A program made the translations under genes and the position numbers. From positions 1-29,864 of IMG/VR virus record IMGVR_UViG_3300035158_000510: a stretch of DNA of 29,864 nucleotides, one strand, 5' to 3'. A model generated the notes under the pieces. That model did no database searches and was not told where the DNA came from. It worked only from the letters and a program-made list of their open reading frames with translations. This DNA comes from a virus. The stretch's first letter is position 1. The number at the start of each line of letters is the position of its first letter. This document shows positions 13,801 through 21,999 of this stretch, in pieces.

Positions 13801-14284
13801 AGCCGAGGGAATGCAGTGGCATATTATCGTAGGGCTTCTGAATGGCCAGCCCTATGAGATTTTTGCGGTGAATGGGGGTTTCGAGGAGTTGCCATCACAA
13901 GGTCAGGTCGTAAAGAAGAAGAAACGGCATTATTCTCTGCTGGATGAATCCGATGGCGTTCTTATTGATAATCTAAACGAAGTTGAGGAAGAGATCGATC
14001 CAAGACTTGGCCTGGAAACCCGACGATTCAGCCTGGAGTTGCGTCACGGCATACCTCCCAAATACATCGTTCAGCAGATCGATAAAAGTAGTGACAAGCT
14101 TACCAGCTTCTCGAAGGCTGTCGGGCGTATTCTAAAGAAACACTATCTCACCGTAGAAGAAATTGTAGCTGTCTCTGACGATAAATACTGTGAAAAATGT
14201 GCCCAAAAGGGCAAGAAAACTGAGATGCAGCCGGAATCAGGCTGTCTGAAGTGTCCTGATTGTTTTCATTCGCGTTGTGGATAA
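10880..14284 (+). CDS. nrdJ: Class II (adenosylcobalamin-type) ribonucleotide reductase interrupted by an intein
   Basis: A 1134-residue precursor: 297 residues of N-extein, a 384-residue intein, then 453 of C-extein, giving a 750-residue reductase that converts ribonucleotides to deoxyribonucleotides for phage DNA synthesis. Reductase landmarks are PCLVNAGN and GGLLACFV (first redox Cys), RRGGGCGVDFS, NFNISV, TNP|CGEQ split by the intein, GSCNLGSI (radical Cys), and APTGSIALIAGCNGSIEP. The C-terminal CEKC...GCLKCPDCFHSRC cysteine cluster resembles the tail of NrdJ enzymes. No N-terminal ATP cone is apparent. A stretch at about 190-225 (FALKYLLKEDFFNHFEKLNG) looks like an insertion before NFNISV. 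The strong GAGGAGAG site fixes the start. No small subunit or activase gene follows, in line with class II. A strong terminator ends the unit. Confidence 0.9.
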   Translation: MGKECPLNAVARNVAAKRYYRKDEDGNNIEDWDGLVKRVTKAVCGHEPPQFQKKISKLIYSTKFLPNSPCLVNAGNVVGGLLACFVTKSPEDSWVGMCENIANFGHIARRGGGCGVDFSQIRPSGDRVFGSTHYKACGPVNHMIVVSEAMNSITQAGFRGMANMGVLRVDHPDIEKFVLCKQREFALKYLLKEDFFNHFEKLNGHTHEHANILLDKFISNFNISVLTTDEFMQAVEKNDSFELRFKETSYGQIKARKLFDTIVDNAWNNGDPGLIFYDTMNRGPYAYSGQIVTATNPCVVAGSLVATQKGWIPVEDVHEGDLIWSRNSLYPVKTKEINHGCRVYRVEFTDGDHIDVTAAHRFKCVVSKKYEYRRLDELCEGSKVLVEPIDLSRMVRNDIYETISQKDFEILEQKGIKEHLILGGHTGNQRDLGLILGAVIGDGCFTEGSNRYNVKVAFGHHEAAWQSKFKQKLDRYLIKNSLETGESSNRITSNALGWLLEVFGLKRNKAPDKTIPENILQSNNRDLLVGLLDGLFSTDGNMYLKEDNPMLRFTSASHELCKQIRRILLAFGIHARIYKTDRKQHIYCDPKYGARKISSENPKYDVVIMNKGIAQFHHAVSLTNPDKEDKISKCVATYHYVGTSWTATIKSITPLDGEHTVYDLYNEETDEWNVNGYVQQGCGEQMLPQWGSCNLGSIDVSKFYNANSNDVDWDELRDAIRTAFQFLDNVIDRNKFPTAEFEKWAEDNRPVGLGIMGWADLLLKKKVAYGDEESLAYAEKLSKFFKDVAHEKSVELAEERGTPKSCQYRELDYRRNVTTLSIAPTGSIALIAGCNGSIEPFYAPTTFRSDNTGSYKMEHPEANEEYFRCAVDKENDGRREVHWQQHIDMQAAFQKNVDSGISKTINMPTSATIEDVANAYFRAWKNGCKGITIYRDECKTTQVLTSDDKTSTNYGSSSANSRPKSIDCDIYKTSAEGMQWHIIVGLLNGQPYEIFAVNGGFEELPSQGQVVKKKKRHYSLLDESDGVLIDNLNEVEEEIDPRLGLETRRFSLELRHGIPPKYIVQQIDKSSDKLTSFSKAVGRILKKHYLTVEEIVAVSDDKYCEKCAQKGKKTEMQPESGCLKCPDCFHSRCG
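11771..12922 (+). mobile_element. LAGLIDADG-type intein in the RNR active site
   Basis: A 384-residue in-frame insert (precursor residues 298-681) between TNP and CGEQ of the reductase, a highly conserved site used by many RNR inteins. It begins with Cys (CVVAGSLVATQKGW), has block B with T..H (VTAAHRF), two LAGLIDADG helices (LGLILGAVIGDG and LLVGLLDGLFSTDG, acidic residues kept), and block F (HTVYDLYNEETDEW). Block G reads NGYVQQG before the extein Cys, so the last intein residue is Gly, where Asn (or Gln/Asp) is needed for cyclisation, and the penultimate residue is Gln rather than His. Splicing may therefore be impaired or unusual. The nuclease domain looks intact. Confidence 0.9.
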
Positions 14285-14304
14285 CATCCACGGCCTCTGA
14301 AATG

Positions 14305-14337
14305 AGCCCCCTTTCCGCAAGGACAGGGGGCTTTTTT
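14305..14337 (+). terminator. Rho-independent terminator after the RNR gene
   Basis: An 8-bp stem AGCCCCCT (14305-14312) and AGGGGGCT (14325-14332) with a 12-base loop, running into six T residues. It separates nucleotide metabolism from the virion-like block that begins at 14370. Confidence 0.9.
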
Positions 14338-14369
14338 CGTGTAAAAGATAGGGTAGCTTGAGGCTACCT

Positions 14370-16655
14370 ATGAACTGGCTGGTTAGATTTGCACAACATA
14401 TAGTTCCTTTATCCGTCAACGGCTTACAGCAAATCCTTGCCACCGCTCCGGACATGGAAGGTCAGGGATATCTGTTTGAAGGCCCGGGAACGGCGGATCT
14501 GCGTCAAATGCGGGCTGCCGCCAGATTCAAAGATACTGTCAACACTGCTCTAAACTACTTTCATTCCATCTTTGAATCTATGGCTGATGATATTCGAGTG
14601 GATGCGAATTATACAAGGGTTCCTGTGCGTGGCCCGGATGGCCAGCCCAAGAGAGACGAGCATGGCAACATAGTTACCGTGCAAGAACGCCAGAACTATC
14701 CTGAACCGACATATGATTACGACGAACAACGACTTGAAGAGGAAATAGGACAATACGCCGACATGTATGTGGCCGACTTGGATTTTACGCATGTTGGCGA
14801 TGACGACTGGGAGAATTTCCTTCAGCATCTGGATGATGGAGAACAACTTCCTCGTCTCTTCAAGGATTACTATGAGCAAATACTTGGAAGATTCAATGTT
14901 CCTGAGATAGAATCTGTTCAACCCATTTGGAAAGAAATCCAGGAATACGCAGAAATTTTTGCTTCTGAAGGCGTGTCTTTGCGGAACTCGATGGACAACA
15001 TACAAGCTGCATACCAGGCTGCGTCAGAAGACCCAGATGATGTTGCTTTGCTAGAAGAATTCTATCAAAGCATGGGCGAAATCAGCGCCGAAATGCTCTC
15101 AGAAATCATGGCTAACAACGAACGTTTATCGTGGATAACTACGCCCGCTGATAGACGAAAAGATTTGCCAGGGACTCTGGAATGGATAGACGACAAAAAG
15201 TTCCAAGAGCAAGCGAACGACACTTTTGATAATGATTCGACTGTATCCGAATGGTATGCCGAATACCACAAAGACAGCTTGCGTAACAGCGCCGAAGAAA
15301 GTATGGCAGAATCCGATTCAGAATATGCTAGAGAACATGCACGAGAGATGTATCACCGGTTTGGATTCAATCCTTATGACCTATTCACGGAGGACTACTA
15401 TCGAGAGCCGATTGAAGACGATGATGATGAACGTAAAGATATAGAGATCTCTAGTTTGCTGGAAATCATAGAGAAGATGCGAGAGATTGGGGGCGTTTCG
15501 CCGGGCGTTTGGAATACAAGCGGGACTGCTGCAATGTATATCCAGGGTATTCGAGAAGTGCTCAGTCAGCATGACGCCCTGAAAGATATGTTCTCTAACG
15601 AACTGAATCGCACAGCACCTGAATCTAGAATGATATTGGATGGCATCGAGTCCAATCTAGAACATCCAGAGCAAATTCCAGGCGAGCTAAGAGCCAACGA
15701 CGCCATTCAACAAATTATCTTACAACGAGAGATGGATAGAGATCGTCAAGAGGAGGCTCGTCGTCTTTTCGAAGAACAACAACGTTTACAACAAGAAGAG
15801 CAAGGGAAATTCCATCATATGCTTCGTCCCGGCCAGGGCAAACTGACCCCTGAGGAATTGGCTAAACTGAAAGAACTAGGATTAGCCAATAGGCCGTTTC
15901 CTCATGCCTACAGTCTGCAACGGGGATCTTATCCTGGTTCTGGATATGGGGCCATGCCGAAGTATTTAGAGCCGTTCCAAATTTCGGTCTCTCCAACATC
16001 AGATATGGTGAGGATGCCTCCCGGCAGACGAAATCGCTCCAGGGAAGAAGACAAAGATCGGATTCCTTATAACTTAATGACAGGTCTCCCATTTCATACG
16101 GTTGAGCAGGTGGAAGGCGTCCCTACGTTGGGCTGGGTGGGCGGCTACGCTGATTACGCTGAGAAGGTGTTTTACATCACTGAAGTTCAAAGCGATATTA
16201 TGCAACGAACGCCGTATATGCGAGATCCGGGCAAGGCTCATAAGTTCTGGGAGAACGAAGTCGCCCGACTAGAAAGAAGAATACAAGAATACAAAGCCAA
16301 CGCTCAGCAGCCTCAATTAAGTCCCAGAGAACGAATTCAACAGAAGATAGATTCCATCATGCAAGAGCAGCAAAAGCTATTGTATATGGAACGTATGGGG
16401 CATCCGCAAACTGCTAAATATCAGAACAACGAAGCGTTGCTACAGAAACTACAGCAGCAACTGCAACGCGCTCCCGCCGAGGTGGCCCCTAATCGGTCGG
16501 GACAGCAACTGGCAGAATTGCAGCGGCAATTGCAAACAGCCAAAGATCGTCTTGGAAGACAATCACAAACCGACGAGCTATATGGAACTGAAAACAAAGA
16601 CCCGAGAAAATGGCATGATTGGCGTTCTCGCGTGGAAAACCGATTCAAAGATTGA
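14370..16655 (+). CDS. Large EVQSD-motif protein, N-terminal part up to an in-frame TGA
   Basis: A 761-residue frame. The ATG at 14370 has TTGAGG 6 bases upstream; an in-frame TTG at 14358 is that same site and not a start. It opens with MNWLVRFAQHI, the signature shared with other virion-block proteins. Residues about 20-480 are acidic and helical (many Asp/Glu/Tyr). A long Gln/Glu/Arg coiled coil lies around 450-490, and another Gln-rich coil around 630-740. Near 600, GWVGGYADYAEKVFYITEVQ with SD after it carries the EVQSD motif found in large phage and plasmid proteins, including polyvalent proteins. It stops at a TGA (16653-16655) right after KWHDWRSRVENRFKD. The same frame then continues with a natural extension, so this is probably the front of a roughly 1110-residue protein. 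Likely a virion or ejected protein. Confidence 0.7.
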   Translation: MNWLVRFAQHIVPLSVNGLQQILATAPDMEGQGYLFEGPGTADLRQMRAAARFKDTVNTALNYFHSIFESMADDIRVDANYTRVPVRGPDGQPKRDEHGNIVTVQERQNYPEPTYDYDEQRLEEEIGQYADMYVADLDFTHVGDDDWENFLQHLDDGEQLPRLFKDYYEQILGRFNVPEIESVQPIWKEIQEYAEIFASEGVSLRNSMDNIQAAYQAASEDPDDVALLEEFYQSMGEISAEMLSEIMANNERLSWITTPADRRKDLPGTLEWIDDKKFQEQANDTFDNDSTVSEWYAEYHKDSLRNSAEESMAESDSEYAREHAREMYHRFGFNPYDLFTEDYYREPIEDDDDERKDIEISSLLEIIEKMREIGGVSPGVWNTSGTAAMYIQGIREVLSQHDALKDMFSNELNRTAPESRMILDGIESNLEHPEQIPGELRANDAIQQIILQREMDRDRQEEARRLFEEQQRLQQEEQGKFHHMLRPGQGKLTPEELAKLKELGLANRPFPHAYSLQRGSYPGSGYGAMPKYLEPFQISVSPTSDMVRMPPGRRNRSREEDKDRIPYNLMTGLPFHTVEQVEGVPTLGWVGGYADYAEKVFYITEVQSDIMQRTPYMRDPGKAHKFWENEVARLERRIQEYKANAQQPQLSPRERIQQKIDSIMQEQQKLLYMERMGHPQTAKYQNNEALLQKLQQQLQRAPAEVAPNRSGQQLAELQRQLQTAKDRLGRQSQTDELYGTENKDPRKWHDWRSRVENRFKD
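16653..16655 (+). other. In-frame TGA splitting a conserved domain
   Basis: The frame before (ENRFKD) and after (VPVFFNVAVREAKRREFAKV) this TGA reads as one conserved stretch, and the usual residue here in related EVQSD proteins as I recall them is Trp. A single TGG to TGA change would explain it. TGA is used as an ordinary stop by many genes in this window, so genome-wide recoding is unlikely. Confidence 0.5.
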
Positions 16656-16673
16656 GTTCCTGTTTTCTTCAAC

Positions 16674-17702
16674 GTGGCTGTGCGAGAGGCCAAAAGGAGA
16701 GAATTCGCAAAAGTGCGAATTATTACAGCAGATGAGCTTATGAAAATCTGGGCTTCTTTTGGAGGGCCAGAAAAGAGACAGCTTTTTGAACGGATATATA
16801 ACAGAACCGCAGAACGCTACGGAGCTACGATAGTTCGAGCTTACGACCGGCAATGGTATGAGATCGATCTTGGCACCGAAGATTTGCGTTATGCGTCAAG
16901 GAGACCGGACGTGAATAACTGGGTCAAACGAGCTTTTGTGAAAGAAGCCAGCGAGTGGGAGGGCATCTCGCCTGTAGATCGTCGGCCAATATGGCAGAGC
17001 GCTCTGGACGCCTATGTTGAAGAATTCAGGAACGAAGGTGACCTCAGTGACGATGAGATAATTCAGAAGTTTATACAGCACGCTCGTTCTAAGATGAGCC
17101 CCGGATATGAGCCCAGAGTCAGGGCATATGCTGCGGAGAAATTCAATATTGTTCCGGGAGAACCTGCTATGGATGCTGGTTATGCTGTAGATGATGTTAA
17201 CGCTATTCCAGGATACAGCGCGGCTCAAGACCAAAGCATTCGACTGACTACTCACTTAGATAGATTCTTCGATGTAATGAGAAGAGAAAGTCCAGAATTG
17301 CAAGGGCCTGAATTTGAAACCGCAAACGAGGGATGGGAACAAGAAGAGAATAACAGGCTGATTTTCGCTGAGTGGATGAGAAATGCGGTGCATGATCTCC
17401 CATTTTTATTCGATGAGACAGGCGAGCTAACACCCCAGGCCAGAGAAGCTGTCAAGCAGCATGTTATTCAAACACAAGGATTCGACCCATTTGACGATGA
17501 GCAAGGAGAAGGAGCTGAACTTGAACCACGAGATCCAGATGAAAGTGACGATACAGGTGATGTCTCTTTAGAGGCTCTGAACAATATGTTTTCTGATTCG
17601 GTGTATGATCCGGGCGCTGCGGAAGAACGTCATCGCAGCAGGACTGATGAAGAGGATGTTCAACCACCTTCTCCTGCTGAATTAGAGCAATGGTGGCGGT
17701 AA
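16674..17702 (+). CDS. C-terminal part of the split EVQSD-motif protein
   Basis: A 342-residue frame in phase with the gene before the TGA at 16653. The first available start is GTG 16674 without a ribosome site; ATG 16740 is the next, also weak. This supports a once-continuous protein. The N-terminal part, VREAKRREFAKVRIITADEL, followed by W, YNRTAERYGA and WYEIDL, matches the usual second half of the EVQSD domain, which suggests a nucleotide- or substrate-handling pocket. After about residue 80 it is helical and acidic with no recognised domain, and the tail (from about 280) is very acidic (DEQGEGAELEPRDPDESDD) and probably disordered. Its stop is separated by 2 bases from the next gene. 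Translation without readthrough or recoding is doubtful. Confidence 0.6.
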   Translation: MAVREAKRREFAKVRIITADELMKIWASFGGPEKRQLFERIYNRTAERYGATIVRAYDRQWYEIDLGTEDLRYASRRPDVNNWVKRAFVKEASEWEGISPVDRRPIWQSALDAYVEEFRNEGDLSDDEIIQKFIQHARSKMSPGYEPRVRAYAAEKFNIVPGEPAMDAGYAVDDVNAIPGYSAAQDQSIRLTTHLDRFFDVMRRESPELQGPEFETANEGWEQEENNRLIFAEWMRNAVHDLPFLFDETGELTPQAREAVKQHVIQTQGFDPFDDEQGEGAELEPRDPDESDDTGDVSLEALNNMFSDSVYDPGAAEERHRSRTDEEDVQPPSPAELEQWWR

Positions 17703-17704
17703 TA

Positions 17705-19558
17705 ATGCCTATTTCTACTGAATACCTGACCGTCCAACACAATATCACGCCCGACCGAGTAGTCTTCGCCTATCGGCAAGGGGATGCCGATTCCCTTGAA
17801 GTGGCTGAATACTATAGAGATGTGCGAGGTGTGCCGAACAACCATTTAATTGCACTTCCATGTGCAGCAGATGAAGTCATCGCTTACGAAGATTATGTAT
17901 CCACAATCGAAGAGCCTTTACTGACTGCAATCAGCGCCTTAGATGGAGGTTTAGGCTCATCCGGCGAACGAGAGATTTGGGTCATTATCTTGGGATATAA
18001 CGTTCCTGTAGCTTATCTGACTGAAGACCCCTACGATCCTTACTATACAACCGATACTAAAGCGATAGCTAGCCGTCTTCATCGGCTGGGCTTCACCGAG
18101 GAAGATCAATACGCCAACTATCTCTATGACCGACGTATCTTCAAATATTTCGATGGTGAAGATGCCGCTGGGCTTTACATCACGGCAGTTATCAATGGCC
18201 CATCTAAAGAAGCCGCTTTAGCTCTTATCAATCGTTCTATTGATGTAGACAACCAGCAGTTTGTATCTGGTAAGGTGTATGTTGACCCCTATGGATTGGA
18301 TGATACCGCGGATCAAGAGACCTATCGGGATGATATACTGGATTTTGTGAGCAATGGTCTGTCAGACTTGGGGCTGGAATGGGAAGTTACTGTTGAACCT
18401 CTTGGAGGAGGAGATCCGTTAGTCGGATACTTCCGACATGACTCTTTCTATTGGGGCTGGTTTACCCCTCGTTATACTTCCAGCCTATTTTTGAACCAAA
18501 ATGAACGTCGAGTTTTCCTATATAACGCTGATGAGGATGGGGCGTCCTCTATAACATCGACTCTGGGGACGCAGGGCAGCGATCCATGGTGCAATATCGC
18601 TATCAATGTAACTCCGGGTTACGCCTGTTGCGCGGGAGCCGTTGACAGCCCCGGTGAAGTTAATTACTTGCGTCCTAGACCTTTCTTTGCGGCTCTGCAT
18701 CAAGGAGCACCTATCGGCGAGGCATTCCTCTATTCATCTCCAGTGGTGGATTGGCGAATCATCCTGATAGGCGATCCTTTGATGGTCGTTAACTTCCCGG
18801 TGGACATACCTAGCGATGAAGATCCCAGCTATTCGTTGATTTCCAACGATGAAGGAATCCGCTTAGCTAAAGAAGCTATCGAAGAAGCACTAGGATATGC
18901 TATGCGTCAATCTCGTCTCGCCGGTGACCTTTTGAATTTCGCTTATCTACGAGAAGAGGTGTGGGAGGAAGCCGATCTGCTCTACCCCATTAACCAATGG
19001 CGTAACTATAGAAGCGACCAATCCCAGTATAGCTTGTTTACGTCTGCTGTGCAAGCTCTGGTTCGATATATCCCTTTGACTACAGGGCTGGAATTTGCGG
19101 CCTGGCTTGAGGCTCATGGAGAGAAGACGACTGAGTTTATACAAGATTTGATTGCCGCCGGGATTCCGACAACTCCTATCACAGACGATTTGATTCACGA
19201 GGAAGGCAGTTGGCAATATGACTTTGTTTACATTCACCCGAGACAGAGATATGAGAACGTTTTCTTTGAGTTACAAGTAGATACCGAGAACTCGTTTAGC
19301 AGTCCCGTGGTAGATGTATCCAGCCTGACAGACAACACTGGCTGGAAATACGAGCAAGAAACCAACCAGTTCGTCCAGTTGATCAGTGAAGGATTCCCAT
19401 CAAGTTTCAGTGGGCGCCGGGTTAGGTATGAAGCTCCTGCGGTCAATTATCTATTAAGAACCGAAACGTATTTTATCCGATGGAGATCGGTGGATTCTTT
19501 GGGCTCTCCTATAAGGAATTGGACTGAAGATTCCCGTAAGTTATTGATTAAGAGGTAA
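17705..19558 (+). CDS. TIGR03790-like protein in the virion block
   Basis: A 617-residue protein. The N-terminal about 370 residues match the TIGR03790 pattern known from Planctomycetes, Acidobacteria and similar bacteria: VVFAYRQGDADSLEVAEYYR, then RGVPNNHLIALPC, YEDYVSTIEEPL, EIWVIILGYNVPVAY, and near 355 FLYSSPVVDWRIILIGDPLM. The biochemical function of the family is unknown; the fold may be related to caspase-like peptidases, but I see no clear His/Cys dyad. The C-terminal half (about 400-617) is helical, then beta-rich with a fibronectin-like feel (SWQYDFVYIHPRQRYENVFF, ending RWRSVDSLGSPIRNW). No signal peptide is present, unlike many bacterial members. It is placed among virion-type genes just before terminase, so it may be a tail or baseplate protein. 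The ATG follows the previous stop by 2 bases with only a weak ribosome site. Confidence 0.55.
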   Translation: MPISTEYLTVQHNITPDRVVFAYRQGDADSLEVAEYYRDVRGVPNNHLIALPCAADEVIAYEDYVSTIEEPLLTAISALDGGLGSSGEREIWVIILGYNVPVAYLTEDPYDPYYTTDTKAIASRLHRLGFTEEDQYANYLYDRRIFKYFDGEDAAGLYITAVINGPSKEAALALINRSIDVDNQQFVSGKVYVDPYGLDDTADQETYRDDILDFVSNGLSDLGLEWEVTVEPLGGGDPLVGYFRHDSFYWGWFTPRYTSSLFLNQNERRVFLYNADEDGASSITSTLGTQGSDPWCNIAINVTPGYACCAGAVDSPGEVNYLRPRPFFAALHQGAPIGEAFLYSSPVVDWRIILIGDPLMVVNFPVDIPSDEDPSYSLISNDEGIRLAKEAIEEALGYAMRQSRLAGDLLNFAYLREEVWEEADLLYPINQWRNYRSDQSQYSLFTSAVQALVRYIPLTTGLEFAAWLEAHGEKTTEFIQDLIAAGIPTTPITDDLIHEEGSWQYDFVYIHPRQRYENVFFELQVDTENSFSSPVVDVSSLTDNTGWKYEQETNQFVQLISEGFPSSFSGRRVRYEAPAVNYLLRTETYFIRWRSVDSLGSPIRNWTEDSRKLLIKR

Positions 19559-19560
19559 CC

Positions 19561-19980
19561 GTGCTAAATACATGTGACTTTACATTCTACGCCGATTACT
19601 ACGCTTATGTTGCCCGAGCAGGGATTGACGCAGCTCAGTCTCTGTTCTTGGCTATTGCTCCTATACAGCAGATAGATATTTACACTTTCGATGTCTTCGA
19701 TGATGCCTTAACAGCACGGGATGACTTGGACTTCAATATACGAACTTCATACGAAACAGTATTTACCAACATGTATTCTACCAATCCTATGGAAGTTCCA
19801 TTCGTATCCCTGTCGCAGCATATCAAAAATATTGAGGGCTACAACAGCGTGAACGCTTTTGTCACAGCCTTCGGCATTAAAGTGCTTCCTGCATATGCGT
19901 CTCTGTCAAGTATTTTTGGACAACCCATCGAGAGCGCTAACATTCGAGATTACGGCGATGCAGTAACTTGCACTGCGTAG
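19561..19980 (+). CDS. Unknown protein between the TIGR03790-like gene and terminase
   Basis: A 139-residue protein starting at GTG 19561, 2 bases after the previous stop, with AAGAGG 6 bases before. I do not recognise it. It is rich in Tyr, Phe and Ala (YADYYAYVARAGIDAAQSLF, then TFDVFDDALTARDDLDFN), has no signal peptide or cysteine motif, and looks compact and globular. It is probably a small structural protein (for example a neck or tail component) that works with the preceding gene, judging only from the tight spacing. A 63-base gap with a good CAGGAG site separates it from terminase. Confidence 0.6.
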   Translation: MLNTCDFTFYADYYAYVARAGIDAAQSLFLAIAPIQQIDIYTFDVFDDALTARDDLDFNIRTSYETVFTNMYSTNPMEVPFVSLSQHIKNIEGYNSVNAFVTAFGIKVLPAYASLSSIFGQPIESANIRDYGDAVTCTA

Positions 19981-20043
19981 AAGGATTCTGTGTCCAAAAA
20001 GGTGAAGACACTGAATTGGAACTAAAGTCACAGGAGACTGAAA

Positions 20044-21948
20044 ATGCCGAAAGAAGAGAACGCAATTAGCATAAGCGACGTGGTATCCCAGATTAAGGAG
20101 AAAGTAGCGCTTTCTTCTGCTGATACCACAGAACCCTACATCCCTGATATCCTTGAGTTCTGCAACTCGAAAAAATATTTGAATATGAAAGCCATTGGCA
20201 AGGTGGGAGTTAAGCCAATCAACCTCTTTCCAATGCAGCAGATCATCTTGAAGAGTTTTTATCGGGGACACACTGGTAATGAGCATGTCAAATTAACACC
20301 AGAAGAGATTGAGCTACTGTTCAATAACAAAATGCAGAAAGTCTTGGATAAATATCATTCCGATTCTCTCTTTAGAGAGTTGGTTTTGGTATTGGGGCGG
20401 AGATCCGGAAAAGACTTCATGACATCTCTGATTGCTCTGTATGAATGTATGAAGTTGCTCGAATGTCCCAGTGGAAGTCCATTTGGTTATTATGGTTTAG
20501 CACCAGGTAACCCTATCTACATCATCACGGTTGCTACTTCCGCCGACCAGGCTCGTATTCTATATAACGAAATCAAACAACGAATGCAGAGTTCCGAATA
20601 TTTCAAGAATAAAATAGGCAAAGTTGAAGCAGACCGTATATGGTTGTTAACTCCCGAAGACAAGAAGAACAATAAGGATCTTGTAAAGCAGGGTCTTCTT
20701 AACGCTCAAACGCCCGGCTCGGTCTGCATTATGTCAGGCCACTCAAACAGTGAGGGTTTATTGGGTAAGCGTATCTATTGTTTGCTGCTTGATGAGGTGG
20801 CTTCTTTCAAGGCTACAGGAGGAGCGACATCGGGTGATCGTATTTATTCGGCTCTGAGCCCGGCCACGGCAGACTTTAAGCATCCCTGGAAGACATATAT
20901 TGACTCTGAGGGCAAAGAGTTACCGTTGCTAGATAGCAAAATCATTAGCATCTCTTCGCCTCGTGGTGAAGAAGGTATGCTTTTCCACCTATATAATACG
21001 GAAACCGAGAATCCTAACCGCTTAGCCTTCCGTCTGCCAACCTGGAAAGTGAATCTCGCTTTTACAGAGGCAATGCTCAGAACTGAATTCAAATTCATGA
21101 ACCCAAATGAGTTCATGATGGAGTTTGGCGCGGAATTCTCAGGAACGGCTGGAGAGAAGTTCATACCTGATATTTATGTGGAGGAAGCCGTAGAAATGGG
21201 CCGACGCCTAGGTCTTAGCCAGCGTGTAACAGGCACCCCTGGGCAAGTTTATTTCGCCCACTTAGACCCGGCAGCCACATCCCACAATTATGCTTTAATT
21301 GTTCTCCACGTAGAAGAGCGTGTCCGGATTAAAGACAGTGAAGTCGGGCCTCCTAAGAAAGAGAAGTTTAAGCTTTTTGTTGTTGACCATATCAAAGTAT
21401 GGCATCCGCAAGTCGAACGATCTGTTAGTGTGCATGAGGTTGATGAATACATCATCGACTTGGCGAGACGGTTTAGATTTGCACTTGTAACCTATGATAG
21501 TTGGAACTCTATGGCCAGTATCCAGAAGTTACGCACCAAAGGAATTCCGACCCGAATGACGCCTTTCCGCAAGCAATATAAAATCCAGATTTACAACCAT
21601 CTGGAGCATCTGTTGGTTAACCACCAGCTTGCACTTCCTTATAAAGGCAGTGATGCTGAGTTAGCGGCCATGGAACTTAAGTGTCTGAAGCGTATTTATG
21701 GGCCTATGGGATTCAAAATCAAACCTGATGAAGAAGCCCTAGTTACAACGGATGACTGTTGTGACGCTCTGGCAGGAGCATGTGGAGTTGCTATGGAGCG
21801 ACATTATGCTGGCTACGCTAAAGGAGGTGTGGTGAATATGCCGCAAAGTAGAGATGCGGCACTTGGTCAAAGCTGGAATATTGGCAGAGGGCAATACGCT
21901 CCTCAACAATGGCAGTTCTTAAACAGGAAGTTCGGCAAATTCGGGTAG
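20044..21948 (+). CDS. terL: Terminase large subunit (DNA-packaging ATPase/nuclease)
   Basis: A 634-residue TerL, the motor that cuts phage DNA and pumps it into the prohead. The ATPase half has a Walker A-like GRRSGKD (about 117-123), Walker B CLLLDEVA (about 246-253) with the catalytic Glu, and a coupling motif ISISSPRGEEG (about 300). The nuclease half has AHLDPAATSHNYALIVLH (Asp about 409), LVTYDSWNS (about 482) and TDDCCDALAGA (about 570-580), the usual RNase H-like acidic triad. The last about 40 residues are a Gly/Gln-rich tail. CAGGAGA lies 7 bases before the ATG. No small subunit is recognised beside it; the short unknown genes on either side are candidates. This gene is the firmest evidence that the window is from a tailed phage. 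Confidence 0.95.
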   Translation: MPKEENAISISDVVSQIKEKVALSSADTTEPYIPDILEFCNSKKYLNMKAIGKVGVKPINLFPMQQIILKSFYRGHTGNEHVKLTPEEIELLFNNKMQKVLDKYHSDSLFRELVLVLGRRSGKDFMTSLIALYECMKLLECPSGSPFGYYGLAPGNPIYIITVATSADQARILYNEIKQRMQSSEYFKNKIGKVEADRIWLLTPEDKKNNKDLVKQGLLNAQTPGSVCIMSGHSNSEGLLGKRIYCLLLDEVASFKATGGATSGDRIYSALSPATADFKHPWKTYIDSEGKELPLLDSKIISISSPRGEEGMLFHLYNTETENPNRLAFRLPTWKVNLAFTEAMLRTEFKFMNPNEFMMEFGAEFSGTAGEKFIPDIYVEEAVEMGRRLGLSQRVTGTPGQVYFAHLDPAATSHNYALIVLHVEERVRIKDSEVGPPKKEKFKLFVVDHIKVWHPQVERSVSVHEVDEYIIDLARRFRFALVTYDSWNSMASIQKLRTKGIPTRMTPFRKQYKIQIYNHLEHLLVNHQLALPYKGSDAELAAMELKCLKRIYGPMGFKIKPDEEALVTTDDCCDALAGACGVAMERHYAGYAKGGVVNMPQSRDAALGQSWNIGRGQYAPQQWQFLNRKFGKFG

Positions 21949-21999
21949 GAGTTGCAAGTCGATTTCTTGTATAAATCTTTGCAAACGGAGACAAAAACG

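Noticed and set aside
14370-17702. Genome-wide reassignment of TGA to Trp
   Set aside because: Several genes in this window end naturally at TGA (for example 8094, 8877, 9052, 22701) with the next gene starting right there, so TGA is a normal stop.
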